This document shows positions 16,368 to 24,557 of a DNA stretch of 54,713 nucleotides, one piece after another. The stretch's first letter is position 1; every line of letters starts with the position of its first letter. The notes below the pieces were generated by a model. The model searched no databases. It was not told where the DNA came from and saw only the letters and a program-made list of their open reading frames with translations. The DNA is from an uncultured Oscillospiraceae bacterium (GTDB taxonomy: Bacteria; Bacillota; Clostridia; Oscillospirales; Ruminococcaceae). Location of the stretch: the NCBI GenBank assembly GCA_900552945.1, contig USBI01000007.1:1-54713 (forward strand), written 5' to 3'. The position numbers were made by a program, and so were the translations under genes.

Positions 16368-19229
16368 CTACATATTCTTCAAACGCGGGATCAGGTAGGT
16401 AGCAAGCACCCAAACCAGTTCAAACACAAACAGTGAGAGGGTTTTCATCTCACTCATTCCTGATGTAATGGTGAGCAGGATAATCAGCAAAACGCCCAAA
16501 GCAATGGAAGCAAACTGCAAGATGCTCGCCAATGTAATCGAGCCCTTCAATCCTCTAACGCCCAACAGGGAACCCGCAAATGCCGCAAAGGTACCGTTGC
16601 TGATTACGGAACTCGCTTTGCGTTTAACCGGTGAGGCGTATTCATCATACACATTATGAAGCCGTGCCGGAATGATTTTAAAGCAGGTGGGATCTTCATC
16701 AAAAATCTCAGCCAGTTTTTCCTGTGTAATAACAGCATCCACCGATTTTACAATCAAACTGATTCCATGGTCGCCCAACCGGTGAATCGCCGTGCGAACC
16801 TCAGGAGAAGCAAAGAACTTTGTCAAAAACACTGCGGTAAGTTCTCCCGATGTGGAAAGGTAAATCAGTTCATGACCTTCGTTCAAAAAGCGGTCTTCAT
16901 AATCTTTGGAAGGAACGCTGATGCCGTGGTTCATCATTAATTCACGGCTGCCGATCAGTACCCGCTTGTTGTTTACCCACGCGGAAATCCCCATTCCGTC
17001 TTCATAAATCACCGAATCGACCGGACGAAGCAGCTTCTCATTTCCGCCGATAATCTGAGAAAACACATGGGTCAGCACGCTTCCGGAAGCACTGATCACA
17101 CTTGCGGCGTCAATCAGCGCCTCATCGATCCGCTGTCCGGCAAATGTTTTGATTCCAAACAAGCGCACAGCGTTTTCCGGGAACAGGTCGTGCGCCGTAA
17201 CGGCAACGGCGTTTACATAACTGTAATCCTCCATCTCGCTGGAAGACAGAACCACTCCGCCGACCCGGCTGTACTTTTTGGCAAGACGAGAAAGCGGGAA
17301 ATAAACGGAAAACAGGTAAGAAAATGGGGCGAACACGCACAAAACCGCTGCCGCCGTTGTGAGCGCGATATCCAGGTTGTTGGTCATCAGCATAGAGACC
17401 GAACCAAGAAGCAGCGCAAACGCAAGGCCCAGAGGAGTCAAGTATTTCGCCGCATCGTCGTTTACGTCTTCATCTGTGGAATAAGCGACAAAATCCTCCG
17501 CGAACTCGACCGAACGCTGGACCGCAACAACCGGAAGATCATCAACCGCGCCACGCGTAAGGCTAACCGCATCATCCTCGTCATCGATCAACAAGGTGAC
17601 GCTCTTTTTATAAGGCGATGAAACCACACGGAAGTTTAAAATCATTCGGTTCATTCCCAAGAAGCGTACGATATTTCCGCAAAACAGCGAACCTATGATA
17701 ACCAGTGTATAAAGATGCACGCTAGGATTGGTCAGAGAATCCACCCGGAAAAAGCAGATAACTGTCTGAATGAGCGCAAACAGAGCGGCAATTGAAATCA
17801 TGCTGTCCCGATTAGGACGGAACCGCATGGCGGACAAAAGCCCTTCTCCTACCGAGGAAGCACATGCCAGCATGGAACCAATCAGCAAGACAAAGTGCAC
17901 CGCCAGATAGACAATCGGCGACCCGTCCGCACGAAGGAACGACGGCAGAAGCTGCGGGAACAACGCTTCTCCTAACGACAGCAGAAGCGAGATTCCTCCC
18001 AGCACAGCAAGCACGATGCTGCCGATTGCAAGTTTTCTGCGGGTTGAGAGGATTTCCTGATAAACCTCACGCTCATCCTCCGGGGAACGATACTCGATTG
18101 CAGGAGTTTCGCCTTCCTCACCCTCTTCTTCGTCCAACTCATCGTATTCGTCCGCTTCACTGTCGGCCTCATGTTCGGCCGAAGCGGCATCACCAAGATC
18201 TATGTAACGGGTCCGAGCAGAATCTTCAGGGGCTTCGGATTCTTCGTATGCTTCACCCAGATCATCCCAGATGGTGTTTACTTCTTCCTCTTCCGGCATA
18301 TCATTCTCAGCAGAGATTTCCGGCTCTTCTGACGAAACATCGGCTTCAGAAATCACAAAACCGCTCTGCTGTGCATCACGGGAAAATACCAGCTCATCCG
18401 GCTGCGAAGGAGATGTTTCATCCGGATGTTCCTGCACAGGGGCTGATTCCTGCTGCACATCTTCCACATGCATCTCTTCCGCAAGAGACTCCCGCAGCAG
18501 GTCTACCGTAGAAGAACTGGGCTGTTGAATTTCGGGCAAAGAATCTTCTTCACTTTCCAGCTCTTTGGAATAATCGATTTTAACAACAAACTTTCCTTTT
18601 GCTGTCTCCTGCTTCTGGCGGGAACGCCCTCTTTCCGTCTGTTCTTCTGCCGCACGGCGCTTCGCCGCGAATGATGTCGCAAGACTGCTGTGCTCCCTTG
18701 TTTCCGGAGTACGGGAAACACACTGCCGGGGCTCCGGCTTTTCTTCAGCCGCAACCGGCGGCGTTTGAATCGGTTCCGACTTGACCGAACCCGCAGTCTC
18801 TTTTTGTTCTTCTGCGGCACGATGCTTTGCCGCAAACGACGCCGCAAGGCTACCGTGCTCCCTTGTCTCAGCAGTGCGGAAAATATCTCTTCCAGACTCA
18901 GGCCGTTGTTCAGGAACCTGCGGCGATTCCGCATGTTCCTCTTCAGACAGGTCTGGTATGGTTACGCGGAATTTCTCTTTCCCCGTCTCAGCCGCCGGCA
19001 CCTTGGAAACTTCTGGTTCCGCCGAACGAAAAGAATCGGAAGTTTTCGGCTGCACATCCGGCTTGCTTGTCCCATCGGCTCTCTCGCTTAAAATATCCGC
19101 AATCAAACGGTCAACATCCACCGCGGAAGTTTTCCCCGTATTGGAAACAGACTGGCGCGGCTGGGTTTTCCCGGACGATTTCAAATCCGCCAATATTTCA
19201 TCAACTGAATACTGTTTTTTTTCGCTCAT
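16368..19229 (-). CDS. Large membrane protein derived from a P1B-type ATPase, catalysis apparently lost
   Basis: A 953-aa protein in two parts. Residues 1 to about 395 are acidic and disordered, with the 20-odd-residue unit ETREH.SLA.SFAAK.RAAEEQ occurring twice (near 121 and 175). From about 400 come six membrane helices, a cytoplasmic domain and two final helices, the layout of a heavy-metal P-type ATPase. The homology is clear in GMGISAWVNNKRVLIGSREL (N-domain) and in the order helix-GGVVLSSSEMEDYSYVNAV, but every catalytic motif is changed. CPC reads FAP, DKTGT reads TAHDL (near 676, Asp to Thr), and TGES and GDGxND are absent. It should not pump ions; a sensing or structural role is a guess. 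Start 19229 uses GGAGG 5 nt upstream; 19241 is rejected. It follows rlmB closely, probably as one transcript. Confidence 0.8.
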   Translation of the reverse strand: MSEKKQYSVDEILADLKSSGKTQPRQSVSNTGKTSAVDVDRLIADILSERADGTSKPDVQPKTSDSFRSAEPEVSKVPAAETGKEKFRVTIPDLSEEEHAESPQVPEQRPESGRDIFRTAETREHGSLAASFAAKHRAAEEQKETAGSVKSEPIQTPPVAAEEKPEPRQCVSRTPETREHSSLATSFAAKRRAAEEQTERGRSRQKQETAKGKFVVKIDYSKELESEEDSLPEIQQPSSSTVDLLRESLAEEMHVEDVQQESAPVQEHPDETSPSQPDELVFSRDAQQSGFVISEADVSSEEPEISAENDMPEEEEVNTIWDDLGEAYEESEAPEDSARTRYIDLGDAASAEHEADSEADEYDELDEEEGEEGETPAIEYRSPEDEREVYQEILSTRRKLAIGSIVLAVLGGISLLLSLGEALFPQLLPSFLRADGSPIVYLAVHFVLLIGSMLACASSVGEGLLSAMRFRPNRDSMISIAALFALIQTVICFFRVDSLTNPSVHLYTLVIIGSLFCGNIVRFLGMNRMILNFRVVSSPYKKSVTLLIDDEDDAVSLTRGAVDDLPVVAVQRSVEFAEDFVAYSTDEDVNDDAAKYLTPLGLAFALLLGSVSMLMTNNLDIALTTAAAVLCVFAPFSYLFSVYFPLSRLAKKYSRVGGVVLSSSEMEDYSYVNAVAVTAHDLFPENAVRLFGIKTFAGQRIDEALIDAASVISASGSVLTHVFSQIIGGNEKLLRPVDSVIYEDGMGISAWVNNKRVLIGSRELMMNHGISVPSKDYEDRFLNEGHELIYLSTSGELTAVFLTKFFASPEVRTAIHRLGDHGISLIVKSVDAVITQEKLAEIFDEDPTCFKIIPARLHNVYDEYASPVKRKASSVISNGTFAAFAGSLLGVRGLKGSITLASILQFASIALGVLLIILLTITSGMSEMKTLSLFVFELVWVLATYLIPRLKNM

Positions 19230-19261
19230 AACGACCTCCATCAGCGTGTTGTCGCTTTGCT

Positions 19262-20044
19262 TTATTTGATCTGACCCAATCCCAACCGCTGCCGCGCGAT
19301 TTCATACATCAGAATCCCGCCCGCAACAGAAGCGTTGAGTGACGTCACCTTTCCGAGCATCGGCAAGCTGACGCGAAAGTCACATTTTTCCATGACCAGC
19401 CGGCTGACCCCTTCGCCTTCCGAACCAATCACCAGCCCGCAGGCGCCGGAATAATCCTGCTCACACCAGTTGGAACCATTCATGTCCGCAGCATAAAACC
19501 AAAGGCCTTCCTGCTTGAGCCGGTCCATTTCCGCCGGTAGATTGGGCACACGGGCAACAGGCAGATGATTGACCGCACCCGCTGATGTCTTTTGCACGAT
19601 CGGCGTCAGAGAAGCGCTTCTTCGCTTGGGGATGATAATCCCGTGCGCTCCCGCCGCTTCCGCCGTACGGATGATCGCGCCCAGATTGTGCGGGTCCTCC
19701 ACGCCGTCTGCCAGAATGATGAACGGCGGCTGCCCGCTTTCTTTGGCGCGCGCCAGAATATCCTGCACAGAAGCATACCGCGCGCAGCTCGCCGTAGCGA
19801 CCACACCCTGATGGCTGTCTGTACCGCTCATAAAGCGCAACTTCTGTTCGCTGACCTGTTTTACCACCAGCCCTTTCTGCTTCGCCATTGCGACAATACG
19901 GTTGAGGCTCCCAGTAAAACGGTGATCCGCCACAAAAATTTTGTCTAACTGCACATCCGAGGAAAGCGCTTCCAGAACAGCATTCCTTCCAACGATGATC
20001 TCACCGCCATCATTCACTGAATTCTTTTTTGTTTCATCCTGCAT
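19262..20044 (-). CDS. rlmB: 23S rRNA 2'-O-ribose methyltransferase, RlmB/TrmH family
   Basis: A SpoU-type methyltransferase that methylates the ribose of a guanosine in 23S rRNA (G2251 in E. coli). An N-terminal substrate-binding domain opens with EIIVGRNAVLEAL. The trefoil-knot catalytic domain carries motif 1 DPHNLGAIIRTAEA, motif 2 GLVIGSEGEGVSRL and motif 3 LPMLGKVTSLNASVA. The start at 20044 gives 260 aa, close to the usual 245-260. Longer frames to 20281 run through an extended -10 promoter (20145-20153) and are rejected; the ribosome site of the chosen ATG is weak, so the start is the uncertain part. It is probably co-transcribed with the gene at 16368-19229. Confidence 0.92.
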   Translation of the reverse strand: MQDETKKNSVNDGGEIIVGRNAVLEALSSDVQLDKIFVADHRFTGSLNRIVAMAKQKGLVVKQVSEQKLRFMSGTDSHQGVVATASCARYASVQDILARAKESGQPPFIILADGVEDPHNLGAIIRTAEAAGAHGIIIPKRRSASLTPIVQKTSAGAVNHLPVARVPNLPAEMDRLKQEGLWFYAADMNGSNWCEQDYSGACGLVIGSEGEGVSRLVMEKCDFRVSLPMLGKVTSLNASVAGGILMYEIARQRLGLGQIK

Positions 20045-20144
20045 ATCTTTACCAGCCCGGCTTTGGGCATTTTCCTTGTTCCTTCGTACGGTCCCGGCGC
20101 TTGTATTTTCGCCGTTTGAAACCGCCAAACTATATTCAGGACTT

Positions 20145-20153
20145 ATTATAGCA
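20145..20153 (-). promoter_or_regulatory. Extended -10 promoter for rlmB
   Basis: On the minus strand TGCTATAAT; the -35 (TTTTAT) is poor, as usual for extended -10 promoters. It decides against upstream start codons for rlmB. Confidence 0.55.
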
Positions 20154-20205
20154 TACATCCTGCCAAAATAAAATATTTTTCGAGCAATGGCGACGGAAAT
20201 TCCTG

Positions 20206-20502
20206 TCAGCGCAAAAACAGCGCCGCGCCCGCCAAAAGGCCTCCAACAGCGCCAAACCCCACCTGCGCCAAAATTTTCCACGGCATACGTCGCCGCCGCT
20301 CCGGTTTCACAGGTAATGCTGTATGCTTTAAATATTGGTTGACAAACCGCTTGGCCTGTTCGTTTAATTCCTGTTCTGTGGCAGCAACCTGTTTGGGATT
20401 TACAAAAAGAATCGCTTTGTTAAAATAACTGCTTTCCGGGTTATTGATTTCAACAACTTTCTGCTGAACGCCTTTCACCATTTCCTTCCCCACTTTCCAC
20501 AT
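20206..20502 (-). CDS. Small membrane protein of unknown function (98 aa)
   Basis: A 98-residue protein whose first part is soluble and helical (ATEQELNEQAKRFVNQYLKH) and which ends in a basic stretch (KPERRRRMPWK) followed by one Gly/Ala/Leu-rich membrane helix (VGFGAVGGLLAGAALFL) at the very C-terminus, so the bulk should face the cytoplasm. I do not recognise the family. The start at 20502 has AGGGGG 12 nt upstream; ATG 20481 is an alternative. Its stop lies about 50 bp upstream of the rlmB promoter, and upstream of it is the 20.5-kb inverted-repeat island. Confidence 0.55.
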   Translation of the reverse strand: MWKVGKEMVKGVQQKVVEINNPESSYFNKAILFVNPKQVAATEQELNEQAKRFVNQYLKHTALPVKPERRRRMPWKILAQVGFGAVGGLLAGAALFLR

Positions 20503-20529
20503 TTGAACCGAAGCCCCCTGTTATGGGAT

Positions 20530-20679
20530 TTTTCCACTGTTTCCACAGAGTTTTCAACAGAGATGATTGGCAGAGCGTGGATAAAATATACATTTTGTAA
20601 TCAAAACAGGGGGAAAAACTCGTTTTTGGTGGAAATCCGGGCGAATTTATGTTGAAAACTCTGTGGAAACAGTGGAAAA
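20530..20679. repeat. Perfect 30-bp inverted repeat with DnaA-box-like words
   Basis: Arms at 20530-20559 and 20650-20679 are exact reverse complements over 30 bp, 90 bp apart. Each arm contains TTTCCACAGAGTTTTCAAC or its complement, i.e. words near the DnaA box (TTATCCACA). A further TGTGGAAAA lies at 20719-20727 and GTGGATAAAAT near 20577. The whole 20503-20809 interval holds no gene. Possibilities are a replication-protein binding site, a structured RNA or a remnant of a small palindromic element. Confidence 0.8.
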
Positions 20680-20708
20680 GCCCCGTTTTTACACAAACGG
20701 GGCTTTTT
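20676..20708. terminator. Bidirectional terminator-like hairpin beside the 30-bp repeat
   Basis: AAAAGCCCCGTTT and AAACGGGGCTTTTT form a strong stem with T-runs on both strands. No gene stop is adjacent, so it may end an unannotated RNA in the island 20503-20809. Confidence 0.6.
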
Positions 20709-20798
20709 AAAATCTTCTGTGGAAAAAGGTTAAATCCATGATACGGAAAGTATATGCACCTTATGCACCAAAATATACATAGAAAGACATGTAATGAA

Positions 20799-20822
20799 AA
20801 AAGAGGGAACTATCCCTCTTTT
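20799..20822 (-). terminator. Terminator overlapping the end of the DUF6062 gene
   Basis: AAAAGAGGGA-acta-TCCCTCTTTT; the stop codon of the gene at 20810 lies in the loop. A T-run follows on the minus strand. Confidence 0.75.
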
Positions 20823-21484
20823 CGACCGGTCAAAAACCAGATGGCTCGCTCAATGGAATCCTTTGAATTTCCCCACTCAGCATCCTTACCGCCGAAGCGA
20901 TAATCAAAACGTGTGGTAAAGTGGTGCACATCGTTTGTCAATTCGGTAAGATACCGTTCGCAAAGCGGGGTAAGCACATTCATAAACAGCGCAAGATTCT
21001 TCCGGTTATAACGCTCTGCGGCGCGTTTGGCCAGCATTTCATAATGCGGAAGACAGATGACCGGCTGTTCGGAAAACAACTGTCTGAACTCGGCGTCCGA
21101 TGCAAACAGTTTGAGCACATTGTCAATCATTCCGTCCATGACACCGTCAATCTTTTGGCAGACATAACAGGTATCGGTTTCAAGCGACACTTTTTTTCCG
21201 TAGCTTTTCTTGCGATCAAACACATTCTCGTGAATCTGCGCCAAACGGGTTTCCAGAATCAGCGCAAGCGACAAGCGGTTCTGCTTTGCGTGCATCATGT
21301 CAAAATGCTGCTTGCAAAAACCGAGCCGATTGGTCTCAATCCGCACATCCGGCTCCATCATCGCCGCTCCCATGATATAATCGACGCAACGGGTCTCCAG
21401 CATATCGTGCATGGCGCAAATCGGGCAGCCACACTTTGGTTCAAACACTTCACTGATCGGAATCGTATAAATGCGTTCCTGCAT
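20810..21484 (-). CDS. DUF6062 family protein
   Basis: A 224-aa cytoplasmic protein opening with MQERIYTIPISEVFEPKCGC. Paired Cys motifs are CGCPIC near residues 18-23, GFC..H, CYVC and ICLPHYE, which together look like metal ligands. I place it in the DUF6062 family; its function is not known. The start at 21484 is preceded by AAGGAGAAT. It follows the YczE-like gene on the same strand with about 50 bp between, so the two may be one transcript, and it ends in its own terminator. Confidence 0.75.
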   Translation of the reverse strand: MQERIYTIPISEVFEPKCGCPICAMHDMLETRCVDYIMGAAMMEPDVRIETNRLGFCKQHFDMMHAKQNRLSLALILETRLAQIHENVFDRKKSYGKKVSLETDTCYVCQKIDGVMDGMIDNVLKLFASDAEFRQLFSEQPVICLPHYEMLAKRAAERYNRKNLALFMNVLTPLCERYLTELTNDVHHFTTRFDYRFGGKDAEWGNSKDSIERAIWFLTGRKEG

Positions 21485-21535
21485 AATTCATTCTCCTTAT
21501 CGTTTTTACCGACGCCCTCATTCAAACCGGAATAA

Positions 21536-22243
21536 TCAGGATTCCTGCCCCACCGGCTGCTCCTCGAGCGGCACCGAAATACTGCCGGCATGGTACCATC
21601 GGTTCAGCAAAGGCCCGATCCACCGGCTGAGCGCACGAATGATAAAACCGGAAACCAACGCGGCGATCACCGCACCTTCACGCACCCCTTCGATTCTCCC
21701 GAAAAATACAAGTGACAGAATCACCGCAATGGCGACCAGAGAAACGTCGAAAACCACTTTTATATTTCCGAATACCTTTCCCGTTTTTCTTGACACCGCA
21801 TTGACAAACGCCTCACCGGAATTCATCACCGTTTGCGACAAAACCGTTAAACAGGCCCCAAGCGCTAAAACCAAACAACCGGTCAGAAGCGCAATGAGAC
21901 TCATCCAGTATTCAGAAAGAACCATCCCGCTCAAAAGCCATTTGCAGATATCGACAAACCAGCCGAACAAAAATGAAAGCGGAAGCTGCAGCAGCTCAAG
22001 TGGCTTAAACTCCTTCCGCAAAATAAGAATCTGGCCCAAAATCAAGACCACATTCCACAAAAACGTAAACATACCGAGCGAAATAAACGAAAACTGCTGA
22101 TTTAACACATACGGCACGGATGAAATAGGGGAAACGCCCAGGCCGGTATCGACCATCAGCGTGATCCCGAACGCCATGACAAATAACCCAACAAGACAGG
22201 TCGCATAGCGTTTTGCCAATTCCTGCACACGCAAACAAAACAC
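21536..22243 (-). CDS. YczE/YitT-like integral membrane protein
   Basis: A 235-aa protein with about five membrane helices, resembling the YczE/YyaS/YitT superfamily: FVMAFGITLMVDTGLGVSPI at the start and GEAFVNAVSRKTGKVFGNIK in the second half. The transported substrate or role is unknown. The start codon is GTG at 22243, preceded by a purine-rich AAAGAAAGAAGAA stretch; a second in-frame GTG at 22228 (MQELAKRY) is possible. It is divergent from the glycosylase gene, and the shared upstream region of about 220 bp contains promoters for both. Confidence 0.75.
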   Translation of the reverse strand: MFCLRVQELAKRYATCLVGLFVMAFGITLMVDTGLGVSPISSVPYVLNQQFSFISLGMFTFLWNVVLILGQILILRKEFKPLELLQLPLSFLFGWFVDICKWLLSGMVLSEYWMSLIALLTGCLVLALGACLTVLSQTVMNSGEAFVNAVSRKTGKVFGNIKVVFDVSLVAIAVILSLVFFGRIEGVREGAVIAALVSGFIIRALSRWIGPLLNRWYHAGSISVPLEEQPVGQES

Positions 22244-22374
22244 CCCATTCTTCTTTCTTTTCTTCTTCTTTTTTATTACACTTTACTATATTAGTATAGC
22301 ACTCTGACTTGACTTTCGCAAATTAACCGGAATTCTTTTCCTCCCGCTCCCTTCTTTTGCGATGAGCCTTTATG

Positions 22375-22383
22375 TGCTATAAT
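22375..22383 (+). promoter_or_regulatory. Extended -10 promoter for the 8-oxoguanine glycosylase gene
   Basis: TGCTATAAT lies about 85 bp before the ATG at 22468; the -35 is weak. Confidence 0.55.
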
Positions 22384-22467
22384 GGCTGAAAATACACCGC
22401 CCAAAGCGGTGATCCGACGGTGAAACGCAAACCGTCCGTAAAACGATTATACCTATTCGGAGGACTC

Positions 22468-23322
22468 ATGCAATCACATATATCAAACAGCCGCTGTCTT
22501 GGCAGGCAATTTGCACTGGAACTTTCCGCACCCGGCTTTTCCCTGGACGGAACATTAAACTGCGGCCAGTGTTTTCGGTGGGAACAGGAAGGGGACCGCT
22601 TTACCGGTGTGGTTAACGGGCACCGGCAGACGATCCATCAAAAAGGAGATGTTCTTTATCTGGAATGCGGCTCACAAAAGGACACTGCTTTCTGGAGAAT
22701 CTATTTTGATTTGGACGGCGACTACACATGCCTTAAAAACGCTTACCAAAGTGACCCGATTCTGGCGCAGGCGGTTAAATTCGCGGGAGGGATTACCCTG
22801 CTGCGGCAGGACCCATGGGAGGCGTTGTGTTCCTTTATCCTTTCTCAGAACAATAACATTCCCCGCATCAAAGGCATTGTGCGCCGGCTGTGTGAACAGT
22901 TCGGGACCGAGGCCGAACCGGGTTGCTTTTCCTTTCCGAAGCCGGAAATTCTTGCGCCGCTCGAACCCGAGCAGCTCGCCGGGCTGCGCGCCGGATTCCG
23001 GGCAAAATATGTCATTGACGCGGCGCGCAAAGTGACGGATGGAACCATTGACCTGAACGCGCTGTATGAATGCCCGCTTGATGAGGCGCGCAAAACGCTT
23101 CAAACCATTTCCGGCGTGGGGCCGAAGGTGGCGGAATGCGCTCTTCTCTACGGACTGCACCGGCTGGACGCGTTTCCCGTTGATGTATGGATCAAACGGG
23201 TACTCACCGAATACTATCCCGATGGGTTTCCGGCTGTCGCATCGCCGGGTGTGGCGCAGCAATACCTGTTTCACAGCATCCGATGCGGGCAGCTCTCGCG
23301 GCCAAACGGACAGCAGCCGTAA
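22468..23322 (+). CDS. ogg: 8-oxoguanine DNA glycosylase, OGG1 type
   Basis: Removes 8-oxoguanine from DNA in base excision repair and nicks the strand by its lyase activity. The 284-aa protein has the N-terminal OGG domain (FSLDGTLNCGQCFRWEQEGD) and the helix-hairpin-helix GPD domain with SFILSQNNNIPRIKGIV and GVGPKVAECALLYGL. The catalytic Lys is in GVGPKVA and the Asp in FPVDVWIKR. ATG 22468 is chosen because GGAGG precedes it by 4 nt; the longer frame from 22420 is not needed. The gene is monocistronic in appearance and precedes fba, which has its own promoter. Eukaryote-like OGG1 enzymes are common in clostridia. Confidence 0.93.
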   Translation: MQSHISNSRCLGRQFALELSAPGFSLDGTLNCGQCFRWEQEGDRFTGVVNGHRQTIHQKGDVLYLECGSQKDTAFWRIYFDLDGDYTCLKNAYQSDPILAQAVKFAGGITLLRQDPWEALCSFILSQNNNIPRIKGIVRRLCEQFGTEAEPGCFSFPKPEILAPLEPEQLAGLRAGFRAKYVIDAARKVTDGTIDLNALYECPLDEARKTLQTISGVGPKVAECALLYGLHRLDAFPVDVWIKRVLTEYYPDGFPAVASPGVAQQYLFHSIRCGQLSRPNGQQP

Positions 23323-23348
23323 AAACCGGTTGTTTTTTACAAAAAGAT

Positions 23349-23377
23349 TTGCTTTTACGACCTGTATCGTATATAAT
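23349..23377 (+). promoter_or_regulatory. Promoter of fba
   Basis: TTGCTT (23349-23354), 17-bp spacer, TATAAT (23372-23377), then AAGGAGGA before the ATG. Confidence 0.75.
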
Positions 23378-23414
23378 AGAACTGTTGAAAAATTACAACA
23401 AGGAGGATGTCGAT

Positions 23415-24308
23415 ATGTTAGTTTCTGCAAAAGAAATGCTCACAAAAGCAAAAGCCGGAAAATATGCTGTCGGCCAGTTCAACATCAACAACCTGGAGTG
23501 GACCAAAGCGATCCTGCTCACCGCACAGGAGTTAAATTCCCCTGTTATTCTGGGTGTGTCGGAAGGCGCTGGCAAATACATGACCGGATACAAAACCGTT
23601 GTCGGCATGGTCAACGGAATGCTGGAAGAACTCAACATCACCGTTCCGGTCGCTCTGCATCTTGACCACGGCAGCTACGAAGGCTGCATGAAATGCATCG
23701 AAGCCGGTTTCTCTTCCATCATGTTTGACGGTTCCCATTATCCGATTGAGGAAAACATTGCGAAGACCACCGAGCTCATCAACATCACCAAAGAGAAAGG
23801 AATGTCTTTGGAAGCAGAAGTTGGTTCCATCGGCGGTGAAGAAGCTGTCTCTTATACACATCTCCGAGCCCACGAGAGCGTTGTCGGCGCAGGTGAAGTC
23901 GCTGACCCGAACGAATGCAAACAGATTGCTGACCTGGGCGTAACCATGCTCGCAGCGGGCATTGGTAACATCCACGGAAAATATCCGGCAAACTGGCAGG
24001 GCCTCAACTTTGACGTTCTGGCTGAGATCCAGAAACTCACCGGCGAGATGCCGCTCGTTCTGCACGGCGGTACCGGCATTCCGGAAGATATGATCAAAAA
24101 AGCCATCTCTCTCGGCGTTTCCAAGATCAACGTCAACACCGAATGCCAGCTTTCTTTTGCAGCTGCTACCCGCAAATACATTGAAGCCGGAAAAGACCTG
24201 GAAGGCAAGGGATTTGACCCGCGTAAACTTCTCGCTCCTGGTTTTGAAGCGATCAAAGAGACTGTTAAAGAAAAAATGGAACTGTTTGGTTCCGTCAACA
24301 AAGCATAA
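23415..24308 (+). CDS. fba: Class II fructose-1,6-bisphosphate aldolase, with an 11-codon adapter insertion
   Basis: A zinc-dependent glycolytic enzyme that splits fructose-1,6-bisphosphate into dihydroxyacetone phosphate and glyceraldehyde-3-phosphate. The ATG at 23415 follows AGGAGG. Family motifs: FNINNLEWTKAI at the N-terminus, LHLDHGSYEGC with a zinc His, LEAEVGSIGGEE, GIGNIHGKYP, LVLHGGTGIPEDMIKKAI and the phosphate-binding KINVNTECQ. Between GGEE and VVGAGE the frame carries AVSYTHLRAHES, which is Nextera adapter translated in frame (23845-23877); relatives read roughly GGEEDGVVGAG here. The real protein is therefore about 286 aa, against 297 as assembled. Promoter and terminator on both sides indicate a single-gene unit. 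Confidence 0.95.
   Translation: MLVSAKEMLTKAKAGKYAVGQFNINNLEWTKAILLTAQELNSPVILGVSEGAGKYMTGYKTVVGMVNGMLEELNITVPVALHLDHGSYEGCMKCIEAGFSSIMFDGSHYPIEENIAKTTELINITKEKGMSLEAEVGSIGGEEAVSYTHLRAHESVVGAGEVADPNECKQIADLGVTMLAAGIGNIHGKYPANWQGLNFDVLAEIQKLTGEMPLVLHGGTGIPEDMIKKAISLGVSKINVNTECQLSFAAATRKYIEAGKDLEGKGFDPRKLLAPGFEAIKETVKEKMELFGSVNKA
23845..23877. other. Nextera transposase adapter sequence (assembly artefact)
   Basis: 33 nt equal to the first 33 of the 34-nt Nextera read-2-side adapter: CTGTCTCTTATACACATCT followed by CCGAGCCCACGAGA. The insertion is a multiple of three and so leaves fba open, adding the well-known artefact peptide SYTHLRAHE in a conserved loop. Confidence 0.97.
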
Positions 24309-24322
24309 GATATGTTTTGATC

Positions 24323-24350
24323 AAAAGCCCGCCGAACACGGCGGGCTTTT
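24323..24350 (+). terminator. Terminator after fba
   Basis: AAAAGCCCGCC-gaacac-GGCGGGCTTTT followed by T-rich sequence. Confidence 0.9.
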
Positions 24351-24476
24351 TCTTTTTCAGAGAAAACAAAATCTTTTTAAAAAATACTTTTCGGCCTGTT
24401 CTCTCTGCTTCCTGTACAAACAAGATACCGTTTGAACACCTGAACCCAGAATCCATCCGAAATCCGCCTCAAAACA

Positions 24477-24508
24477 AAAACAGCGGCGCCTGTTACCACC
24501 GCTGTTTT
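24477..24508 (-). terminator. Terminator of the corrinoid uptake operon
   Basis: On the minus strand AAAACAGCGG/CCGCTGTTTT then T-run, 50 bp after the stop of the CGGC gene. Confidence 0.75.
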
Positions 24509-24557
24509 GATTTCGTACCATATTTTCGAAGAGCCATAAACTCCGGCAAACAATCAT

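Noticed and set aside
20503..20809. Chromosomal origin of replication
   Set aside because: No dnaA, dnaN, rpmH or similar origin neighbours; the DnaA-like words are imperfect. Kept only as an inverted-repeat finding.
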